Assembly (NCBI GenBank): GCA_023231475.1
Contig: JALJEE010000915.1
Span: 1-29,336, forward strand
DNA from: Seison nebaliae
Taxonomy: Eukaryota; Rotifera; Pararotatoria; Seisonacea; Seisonidae
Length of the DNA stretch: 29,336 nt
Direction: 5' to 3'
Position numbers and translations under genes: made by a program. The notes under the pieces were generated by a model, which had not been told where the DNA came from, did not search any database, and worked only from the letters and a program-made list of their open reading frames with translations. Of the stretch, positions 19,801 to 29,336 are shown piece by piece (the stretch's first letter is position 1; every line of letters begins with the position of its first letter).

Positions 19801-22800
19801 CAACCAGTGACTTCACGACCATATGTTCCGGTACGACCACAACCTTCCATTAGTGATTATTCGCCAATCGTTTCATGGACGAATGTACCGACAACATTAG
19901 CTGAATCGCAGCCATTATTGATTAATGTCGAAATAGAAGTTTGTATATTTTTTCAAATTTTTTTTTTAAAATTCATAAATTTTTTTCAAAGTCTAATGCC
20001 CCAGTCAACCAATATTGGTTATTTAATCAACAACCAAATGAAGGTCAATGGCCGACGAATGTTCAAGTGGATGGACCAACGATAAGAATTGATAATGTTC
20101 AACCACAAAATACTGGTGAATATACACTCAATGTGGAAACGACGGATGAAATTCCTGAAGTATATAATCATACATTTAAAGTATTCGTATTACCAGAAGA
20201 TAGTACCTGTGAACCAGATGGAACAACTTCAATTAATGACGATTACACATGTAATTGTAAAGAGAATACTGAAGGAATGTATTGTAGTCGTTGTAAGGAG
20301 GGAACATTCTTATTGGACTCTCTCAATCCCAAAGGATGTCAAGAATGTTATTGTTCGGGCGTTTCAAACAATTGCGAAGTAGCAGCTGTATATCGATCAG
20401 ATAAACCGATAATTCAAGATGGAGCAAATTTAGAAACTGCTCAACTTCATCATTTACCGGAGTATTCGGTCGTTAGAGAAAACGTGAAATATGTTAAAGT
20501 GCCTGATGAGAATTCATCGACGATGTCAGGAAATCATATTTATTTATATGGTGGAAAGATTAAAGCCGATACGGAAATTGGAGACGGTGCACCAGCTGAT
20601 GTTCATTATCAACGAGATATTTATCCATTGATGATAATTCGAACGAATGATAATAATGGACTTCTTGAATATCGAGATTTGACTCTTTTAAAATCATTCG
20701 AAGAGAAATATGTTATTCCGATAAATGAAGGAGAAGCATGGTTTTTTAAATCGAAAGACGGAAAATATCAACAAGCGAATAGAGCACAAATCATGAAGGT
20801 TTTAGGAAATATTAAAGATATTTATTTCCGAACATCACTCACGCCACAAGAAGAACAAAAAGTTTTATTAATGACATTTCCTTTCGTGGAGAATACGCCA
20901 ACCGTTAACGGTTATGCGAAAGGAATTGAAAAATGTACATGTCCTCTAGGTTATGCAGGTTTATCATGTGAAACATGTGCCGATGGTTTTACGAAAGATT
21001 TGAATGGTAAATGTACTAAATGTGATTGTAACGGACATGCTAATCAATGTGATGTTACAACAAACAAATGTGTTGGTTGTCAAAATAATCGAATGGGTGA
21101 TCATTGTGAACAATGTCTCCCAGGATTCGTTATTCAAGGAGATAATTGTGTATACAATGTGATCACTCAACCACCAGTTCAACAAATTCGACCGATAGCT
21201 TTCTCCATTCAAGGAGCATCTCCAAAAGATGTGAACGGTAGAACGATATATTATCTACCAATTCATATCGATTCTCCCTCTCATTATAAGATAATTCCAA
21301 ATACAGTTCCAAATTTATTTATTTAATATAATTTATTCATATTTCAAATTAACAGAACGAACCATTAAATTATCAATGGGGAGCTTTACATGATAGTTTG
21401 CCAGAACATATGCGTGCTGATGGACCAGATCTCTATGTCGATAAAGGAACACCAGAAATGAGGCAATATTATTTAGTGAAAATTACCAATCCGTCAACAG
21501 GACAACAAGAATCAGCTTATGCTCTTGGAGATGTACAACAACCAACTGATCCACAACCAACACCATATCCCTATCGACCAACACAAGCACCTTATCGTCC
21601 TGAACCAGAACCATATAGACCAAATCCTCAAACCCAGACAGGTTACTAATATTTTTTATTTCATTAACATTAATTGAGAGAGACGATTAAACACTATAAA
21701 AATTTCCCAATGTTTGATTAATTATTTTCCTTTTCTTTCAACATTTATTCTGTTTAAAGAATGTCAACGAAAGTATCGTCTGTTCTCAACAGATTTTTAT
21801 ATTAAACAATTACGTACATCTATTTTACCATCAAATATTAATGTATTTCCGTCCGAATCCACTATTCTCATTTGTCGAATGCCTGAAATTGAGAATAACT
21901 TATTCTCCAATCCATTAACATTACTTAATATCGCATGGTATATTAATGGTCGAAATATCGAGCAAATGTCTGAATATGTAGATGGGATTGTGTGGAAACT
22001 TCCCAAATCGCGATTAGTTATAAATTATGTAACTGATACACTCAGTGGATTTTGGAGATGTGAAATAATTTTGGAAAATCGATGTAATAAGAATAAACGC
22101 ATCCGATTGACATCAGGCGCTGCAGCCAATGTTCGATTAATAGCTGAAAGAAAACATCGTCGTTCTCATCGTGGTATACAATTGTTCTTTGTTTTTTCAT
22201 GTAGTGATTTCTATAGAAAGTAGATCTCTTCGCTTATTCTAAGTCAATGATACGTATTCCATCACCGATCGTTGTGATATTAATTGGAATTCAGATAATC
22301 AATTTAAATAATTAAATAATATATATCATCGTAGAACATTATTGAATATTAGGAGAAATTTAGACCGTCGATTTATTTAGACTAGATTAAAATTTGTCTA
22401 ATTTTATAACAAATCACTTTCCTCACATTTACAAATAGATAATAAAAATTTTTCATTTATTATCACTTTTATTCAACTAACATATTATACACTAATTTAT
22501 TGCTTCAATAGACTAACGATGTTTAATATTTCATCGTGTTGCTTTATCTTTCATTATTTGATTTATATTATTTTAATTTTATTTTAAATTTAAATAGAAC
22601 CTAAAGTACATGGACCAGAGACAGTTGTCGCAGGAAAAGATATCCGATGGATTTGTGAATTACCTGATGGGAATAAAGGTGTATGGAATACAGATGACTT
22701 CCAATTAATCCAAATACCAAGGTTCACATCAATCCATATTTTATGATAATATTATATGAATCTTTTATAGTTCTCCGGTGCAAGTGTACAATGAACAATT

Positions 22801-25800
22801 AATTATTCGAAATATTAGTGAGAATTATCATGGTGTTGTTGTGAAGTGTGGAAATGGTAAAGAATTTCCAAAAATATTCCCGATAATTGTAAATCTAAAA
22901 GGTTTCATTTCCTATTAACAATTATGTTGTTAACTCAAAAATTAAATTGAACTCAATTCAAGAGGGAACTGGAAAACGACCAATCATCTTTACAAAAGAT
23001 GTTAGTTCTGAAGAAGAGCCAAACGAAGATTTCAATGTACTATTCTGTCAAGCAATCGGTAATCCTCTACCTGAATTACATTGGACAATGACTGGTCATG
23101 ACAATTATTTGCCACAAGGAATCACTATTGATACTATTCCAAATGATGACGAGTCAATTAGTAAAGTTAAAAAATTCAAAAAATAATTGTCAATTAAACT
23201 ATTATATTTATAGCAAATTAAAATTCCAGCAAAAGAATCAATGACTGGAAACTACAGTTGTGTCGCTGAAAATGAATTTGGTTCGGAAAGGAAAACTGCC
23301 GCAATTGGTTCCGTATCAACATCGATGGTCTGTTCTCAAGAGAAGTTTGATAATGCCGTCAGATATTCTTGGCAAGCGGTTGATACACAAGAAGAATTTG
23401 AAACGGATACTGCTGTCTTAACTTTACCATCTCAATTGACTCGACCGATTTACACTTGCCAAGTGAAAGATAATAGTGGACGAGTGTTGGCCATGAATAC
23501 CATTCTTAATTTACAAGATTCAGTTGTCTTGCAACAAAAATTGATACAACCCAAAATTTCTCAAGTGCCTATCGGTTCGAAGGTCACTTTATCATGTTAT
23601 ACCAATATGGATAATCAATTAGACAAATATCGATTTAAATGGTTGAGAGCTGACGGTAAAGAATGGAATCAAGATGCTCAATTACAAGAGAATACATTAT
23701 TCATTCCAGAATTCCGTCAAGATGATGCAGGAAAATACAAATGTGAAATGAGATTATTACGAGGATCGGACGATGTTTTGAAAACAGGTGGCGTCGAATT
23801 AATTGCGATACCACAAGGGGAAATTATCGTTCCAAATGTACAAACAACAACTCTCCGATATGTCGAACAACAAGTGCAACCGATAAGTAATTTGAGAGTT
23901 GAAGGACCGGAAACTATTTCTCCAAATAGAAATGGTGAATATGATTGTAAATTTGAACCAAATCAAAATATCCAACGAGAATGGACAACACATCCAGAGG
24001 ACTGTGCAGATATTTCTCATTTATCTTCATCGGAACATATTTCAATTCCTTTCAATGCCGTTAGATCACCACAATGTTATTTATTATGTTATGTGAATGG
24101 TCAAAGAGCATTCTTAACAATTGCTAAAGAAGAATCACCAGATCCACATACTTATTATCAACATACCACTTTGCCTCCAACAACCACAATACCAACAGAG
24201 GCACCGTCTGTAAGAGAAACACCTGATCCATCTGTATATGTTCCATCGAATGAAGTTCCATTATCAGCCTATCTTTATCCTCCAGATGTTCAACGAGGTA
24301 CTATGGGAAGATTAGTGTGTGATGATCTTGTTAATGAAAATCCTGTACAATGGTCCAAACCAACCGGTTCAACTGGAGAAGGTGAACCGACTGTTGGTCG
24401 TGCAATTCTCACATTCTCTAAACTTTCCGAAGTTGATAGTGGAGAATACACTTGTTATGAACCTCAAACTGGTCGAAAATCATCACTTATTCTCTCTCCA
24501 GTAGATAATGATGCGAATCGATTTGAGGCAACACCAACCAAAGTTGGAAATCAACGCCCTGCTGCTGGACAAACACCTGATGAACAAACTGTTCCTCAAC
24601 CACATAATACACAACAATTAGTCCCTCCGACCATTACAATTTATCCTGAACAACCAGAAGAAGGACAAGAAATAATGTTGAGATGTGAAACGACAAATCC
24701 ATCTGCCCGAACCTCATACACATGGAGACGTCAACGAGGCTCTGTTGATGCTTATCAGAAGAGAGGAAATATCTTAAGAATTGATCGTGCCACTATGAAT
24801 GATAATGATCAATTTATTTGTATTATTACCAATGATGAAGGTTCGGTTGAATCTTCAATAAACGTTCAAATTTCCCCATCATATCGACCACATCCACAAC
24901 AATATCAACAAACCACCACAATTGCACCATTGAGGAAAGATATTGATATAAAAATGGTTTCCAGTCGACGCTTACTTAGACCAGGTGGTACTATCGATGC
25001 CAAATGTAACGGAGATCGACGACATACTCGTGCTAAATGGACATTAGACAATGGAGATAAAGTTCCTAATCGAAGAGGACGACATCATCGTTTAGTAATG
25101 ACAAGTATTCGTGAAAAGGATTTGGAGAATGTGTATTTGTGCACTCTCTTAGATAAAAATGATCCAACGAAGGAAATTGCGAAGAAATCTCTCAAATTTG
25201 AAAAGGATCCGAATGGTTTATATCATCCTATAACTGAAGATGTTGTTGTAGAGAATAAACCCGAATTTGAATCCATTCGAAATGAATCTGTCAATTTGGG
25301 TCAAATGTTAAAATTGAAATGTAATCCAGAAGAATTGTTACCATTCACTGAAGTGTCTTGGGATGTGGTACCACGATCAGCGTCAGCAATGGACAATGAA
25401 TTGATTATCGATTCATTACAATCAGAAGATGAATCAACAATAATTTGTCATTATGAAACTGACGATGGAAAGGCACATAAACATAAAATAAATTTAAAAG
25501 TTCGAGATGTAATTCCTCATTTTCGAGGTAATGGATTAGATCAAATTATCCTCAATTCATCTGATTTCTCACAAACCGATTTTGAAATTAATTCTAAACC
25601 TGAAGAAGGAGGACTCCTCTTTTATCGACCAGGAGATAATGGTGATATAAATGAAGCTGATTTTCAATTCGTAGGAATTGACGAGACGAAAAATATCGAA
25701 TATTTTCAACGAAAGGATGGTAAATTGACAAAGATGTACGCATTAAAAAGTGAGGGATGGAATAAGATTCGTATCTTAAAGAACGGTCCATTGGCGACGA

Positions 25801-27787
25801 TTAATGTAAATGGCAAATCGTTCTCAAAAGAAATAAATGAAACTGATCCACTACAATTAGGAGATAAAATTTATTTCGGAACTTTACCCGATAATGTGGA
25901 TTTGCCCGAAGAAATCGATGATGAGAATTATGAAAAGAAGAAAGATTTCACCGGAGTCATTTCTCAAATTAAAAGCGATGGAAAGAAAATTCCATTTTTG
26001 AATGCTGCCACTTTAGACATTGATCTGACACACGACGTTTGTGCTAATGTCGAATGTGAAAATAATGGAAAATGTATCCAAACTAGTGACAGTGTTGAAG
26101 GATTTGTATGTGAATGTGATTCGAATCATGTAGGACGATTGTGTGAGAATCCAGGACGTTCATGCTCTTCCATTTCATGTAATTCATCTCCCTGTGTTGA
26201 AGATGAAACGGGTCAAGCACATTGTTTATGCAAATTGGATCAAGCGGGAGATAATTGTGAATATCCGAATGATGGAATTTTACGACCCAAATTCAATAAA
26301 CGATCCGTAATGGCTTATGATATCGATAATCAATCAGATGATTTCAAATTCGATTTTAGTTACAGACCAGAAAATACGTCGTCCAATACTTTACTCGCAT
26401 ATATTTCTGAAGATTCTTCATCATCTCAAGGAGATTTCTTTGCTCTCTATACTTCCGATAGTAATCTAATGATTTCTTATGATTGTGGGGAAGGTGTGGA
26501 GACATTGAGTTTTAATGAAAAATTGACCGATATGTTAAATGATGAAGATTTCCCAGTATCATGGTATCGAGTTGAAGTTGGAAAAGAATCAACGAAAATG
26601 TCATTAACTGTCAATGGAAAGAAGGTGGAAGAACAAATGAAAAATGAATGTAGTTTCGATTTTGACAATATTTTATATGTGGGAGGAAAACATCCTGAAA
26701 AACAAACGACACCTTATATTCCTAATGACTTAGATGGATTTGTAGGTTGTATGACGGAAGTTAATTTTTATTCAAAAAAACTTTTCTTATTTAGAATATT
26801 TCAAACAGTTCATAACAATCAACGGAAACAAATTGTTTAGTAGTGATGGTATTGAAAGTGAATCTCTCCACATTAAACAATGTGGTTCAGTTAGTATTGA
26901 AGATCGATGCGATATGAATCCTTGTATGAATGGAGGTACTTGTTCTCAAATCTCCATCTCCGTCAGTTGTGACTGTCCGCAAAATTTTCAAGGTTCAAAT
27001 TTTTCTGGCATTAATTTTATTATACTTATTTATTTATTTCGTGTAATTCAGGAGCATTCTGTGAAATTCTTATCGACACACCAAGTTTCATTTGTACAAG
27101 CGATGAGGATTGTTTAAATGGAGGACGTTGTGAGAATGTAAATGGAAATTATATTTGTGTATGTAGTGGCAACAACGTTGGACCACAATGCGAGAACTGT
27201 TAATATTTTATTGATTATCTTCTCCTAATTTTTGAAATTTTCAAATAGCCGTACCTTTGTCGTTCGACGGTGAACGTTTCAAACGTTTAGCAAAACGTAA
27301 TTTTCAGCAGAATTTTGCAAATGACGAAATGATCAGCATTGTTTTCCGTCCGGAAAAAAGTTTGAAAGAAGGCCTGATATTTTGGTGGGGGAATAAGGCT
27401 ACAAATGGAAAGAAAGATTTCTTAGCAATCGGAATATTAAGTGATGGAAGAATCAAATTACATTTCAATAGTGGAAATGGAGAAGAACAAATAGTGAGTA
27501 AGAATAAGATTCATGCAGGTCGTATCAACACTTTATCCACAATCCGAAATTCACATCACGCTACGTTAATGTTAAATAATCGTGAACATTCGAAAAAACT
27601 GAAGAAATCGTCCGATCATATTATTGATGCCAGTGCCGATAGTATGTATATTGGTGGTGTGCCTCATGTAGTTGAAACAACAGGAGGACGATGGTTAAAG
27701 AATTTCGTTGGTCGTGTAGTCAACTACAATATGGGCAGTCAATCATCTAGCAGTAGTAATTTCTTTTTAGATAACATGAAAATATGA
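16832..27787 (+). CDS. Perlecan (HSPG2 / UNC-52 / Trol family), 14 exons, about 3273 residues
   Basis: Exons: 16832-17161, 17218-17428, 17487-17608, 17668-19938, 19992-21305, 21356-21641, 21760-22173, 22598-22721, 22771-22901, 22963-23165, 23214-26759, 26809-26992, 27052-27198, 27249-27787. All phases agree, and the total of 9822 nt is 3274 codons. Order: signal peptide (GNIFVFLYLLFVSLWPS); acidic Tyr-rich start; about five Ig-like domains (70-610), some without the Cys pair; three LDL-receptor class A modules with CxDxxxDxSDE-type calcium sites (about 619-754); an Ig domain (762-850); laminin EGF-like modules; an Ig-like segment; a laminin IV-A domain (about 1108-1290, LYGGKIKADTEIGDGA); LE modules (about 1293-1365); an array of ten or more Ig domains with Pro/Thr linkers (to about 2550); then LG1, two EGF, LG2, two EGF, LG3 to the C-terminus. 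This is the II-III-IV-V order of perlecan, with no SEA domain. It is a basement-membrane proteoglycan; in C. elegans UNC-52 it anchors muscle to epidermis. Exon 17668-19938 alone codes 757 residues. Confidence 0.93.
18859..19266 (+). other. Three LDL-receptor class A modules of perlecan
   Basis: Module starts are near 18859, 19003 and 19159, each with six Cys and an acidic calcium cage (DCSDGSDEWHC, DCEDASDELNC, DCADASDEINC). Three in a row before a single Ig and the laminin-like region is the nematode UNC-52 arrangement; vertebrate perlecan has four. They lie within one exon with the preceding and following Ig domains. Confidence 0.9.
22174..22597 (+). other. Longest perlecan intron (424 nt), with possible intronic 3' end
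   Basis: All other perlecan introns are 48-118 nt; this one is 424 nt. Reading past the donor at 22174 gives a short tail (GIQLFFVFSCSDFYRK) and a stop at 22221-22223, followed by AATAAA at 22441-22446. The exon end before it codes ERKHRRSHR, a basic stretch containing RxxR-type sites. A truncated isoform by intronic polyadenylation is possible. I see no other coding exon in the intron. Confidence 0.35.
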
Positions 27788-27989
27788 AGAGAAATAACAT
27801 AATTTACTCGAGTAGAATAGTCGATGAAATTTTCCTTATCTTAAATTTTTCTTCCTTATTACCAATCGTGAAAATATTTCGAGTAAATCAAAAGAATAAT
27901 ATAAAATCGATCTCCCTTTCTTTTTTTTCTCAATTCAAATATTTTCTTCTATTATTCGTTCCTTTTTCATATCGTCTGCAGTATTTTCA

Positions 27990-27995
27990 AATAAA
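27990..27995 (+). terminator. Perlecan polyadenylation signal AATAAA
   Basis: AATAAA lies 203 nt past the perlecan stop at 27785-27787, in T-rich 3' UTR-like sequence. It is the first AATAAA after the stop that I can find. Confidence 0.5.
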
Positions 27996-28159
27996 TATTC
28001 TCTTAATTTACTCGTTCATTCATTGAATCAACTTATTTTAATTATTGTTCTGTTACTCAATTCTGAAGCATGATGTACGGAAGAAATCAAGAATCGAGGA
28101 GTATACTAAATATACTAAATTTCTAATGTAAATAGATGTTCGAAAAGAATCACTTTGTT

Positions 28160-28646
28160 TTAAAAAAGGTGAACAGCCATTAGTGCTGGTTCAAGTTCCT
28201 TAAGTGCGCTCAGCAAATCCGCTGAGTAAACATCACATAACTCACCCATTTTACTTATCATAGCAACCAGTTGCATCAAAATTCCTTCAGTCGACACAGT
28301 AAATCCCCCACATATTTGCTGACCCAAACAAAGTGCGTATAAAGAAATTGTAAAGACTTTGCTGCTTTCGACAATAGCGGTAGGCGAATCAGTCAGGAAG
28401 TATTCTTGTTTATTAGAATCTATAATATTGAAAGTTAAATTGAGGAGTTGAGAACTACTAGTTGTACTTTAGTTGTACTTACTACTAACAACCTAAGAAC
28501 ACAAGTGCACCGAAATTTTCTTTTACATAATTAATGCTTTCCAAATGAACAAATTGAGTTTTAATTCCTGAAATAAAATAGTATTGCATGTTCCAAGGAA
28601 CTTGTTTGATTGTCACAGAATCAGCTTCTTGTTTATGGCATAGGTG
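28160..28646 (-). CDS. Two 3' exons of an unrecognised gene or decayed insertion
   Basis: On the minus strand an open frame from 28646 to 28493 joins over a 73-nt GT-AG intron (28492-28420) to 28419-28160, in phase, ending TAA. The 137 residues read like a folded protein: VPWNMQYYFISGIKTQFVHL, then VKENFGALVFLD, then SLYALCLGQQICGG and a C-terminal helix-like MISKMGELCDVYSADLL. Base composition is clearly richer in GC than the surroundings. Upstream of 28646 the frame meets TAA. The neighbouring frame continues openly for about 55 codons (to about 28790), as if a one-base shift separates them, so this may be a pseudogene or an old insertion. There is no ATG in the open part. I cannot name the family. 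Confidence 0.5.
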
Positions 28647-28921
28647 TTAAAGTGAATTCCGTTAGTTCTCTTTTAGTAAAATGACTCGATTGGTAATAAA
28701 CTAGTGTTATAATGATTCGTCTAGTAGTACGATAATGAGATGCACTAGTGACTAGAGGACGAAGAAAATGAATGTAAGAAAGATATAGCGTTTACTCGTG
28801 CGTGATTCGTGCGTGAGTTTTAATGTAAATTTTTGTGCAAGCCTACCTTTTTGACGTTTCGATCCCAAAACATAACAATCATTAGAGTGAAACAAAAGAG
28901 AAATTAGAATATTAAATATAG
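28647..28921. other. Region between oppositely oriented exons
   Basis: Several CTAG/ACTAGT words recur (28701-28760), and similar blocks AATGACTCGATTGG and AATGATTCGTCTAG lie about 30 bp apart. The minus-strand frame next to the 28160-28646 exons is open here to about 28790. I see no confident plus-strand exon. Confidence 0.3.
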
Positions 28922-29311
28922 ATCAATTATGGAAATTATCGATTTTTGTTACTACTACTATTACATCACCCACTCGCTCCCCAATTGATAAACATAAGCT
29001 GAAACTGAATAAAAAAAAGACACCCACCACAACCACTACAACCCCCATAACCATCGATATAACTAGAAAAATAGAGACTACCACTTGGGAAGGATTGAAT
29101 AAATATATGAACTTTACATGGGTCGCTAGTGATGATGTTGGTTAGTAGTATATAATAAGTTAAATAATTATATATAATTAATTTTCTATCAGTTTGAACG
29201 GCTATAACAGGTTCTTATCCGACAATTTCCATCGATGCTTATACGTATCTACCAGAAGAATTACGAAAAGAAACATTTGAAAGTTTTCATAGCTTACTTC
29301 TTAATGAATGA
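28922..29311 (+). CDS. 3' exons of a Thr-rich protein gene, partial
   Basis: An exon from 28922 (after AAATATAG) to 29140 and a final exon 29211-29311 join in phase over a 70-nt intron beginning GTTAGT and ending ATAACAG, with TGA at 29309-29311. The first part is Lys/Thr-rich (KKKTPTTTTTTPITID), and the C-terminal part reads NFTWVASDDVGSYPTIS then LPEELRKETFESF. The Thr tract resembles the mucin/Ig gene, but the C-terminus is not recognised. The 5' exons are not found in the window. The frame is phase 1 at its start. Confidence 0.5.
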
Positions 29312-29336
29312 TTCTTATATGTCTTCCAAATAGTCA

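Noticed and set aside
1-29336. CRISPR arrays, bacterial operons, tRNA or rRNA genes
   Set aside because: No spaced palindromic repeats, no Shine-Dalgarno-led operons, and no cloverleaf or rRNA-like blocks seen by eye. Abundant short introns mark the window as eukaryotic. A tRNA scan was not possible here.

Overview
This is nuclear DNA from an AT-rich, gene-dense animal. Most introns I can resolve are only 44-75 nt. Perlecan, a menorin/FAM151 protein and a decayed BEL/Pao LTR retrotransposon all indicate Metazoa. A compact ecdysozoan (acariform mite or nematode) is my best guess, but the species cannot be fixed from the sequence. Start and stop positions below come from splicing open frames by hand, checking that phases match, with no transcript data. 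Splice donors are unusual: 27 of the 31 introns I trust begin GTT rather than GTA or GTG.

Layout. 1-150: a Thr/Pro mucin-type repeat readable on the minus strand. About 150-2167: a degenerate BEL/Pao element with two recognisable LTRs and a misplaced duplicate of its 3' coding module. 2215-2450: more Thr-coding repeat and a 43-bp minisatellite. 2550-2750: a possible small ORF. 3246-3418: a possible decayed GH18 (chitinase-like) fragment. 3472-4231 (-): a five-exon gene for a small secreted or anchored protein I do not recognise. 4785-6049 (-): a four-exon menorin/FAM151-family gene with an N-terminal membrane anchor. 6429-8021 (-): a PTB-like domain followed by a Pro-rich repeat region. 9285-10624 (+): a multi-exon, multi-pass membrane protein. 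10625-13158: mostly non-coding, with one candidate Cys-rich mini-peptide. 13159-16473 (+): a secreted Thr-rich mucin with Ig domains. 16832-27787 (+): a 14-exon perlecan (UNC-52/Trol/HSPG2 family) of about 3273 residues. 28160-28646 (-): two unrecognised exons. 28922-29311 (+): the 3' end of another Thr-rich gene.

How the genes relate. The right half is extracellular-matrix sequence. A mucin/Ig gene lies head-to-tail with, and possibly shares a transcription unit with, perlecan, the basement-membrane proteoglycan whose domains run Ig, LDLa x3, Ig, laminin EGF, laminin IV, Ig array, then LG/EGF. Menorin acts at epidermis-neuron contacts in C. elegans, so much of the window may serve epidermal or matrix biology. 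That link is inference.
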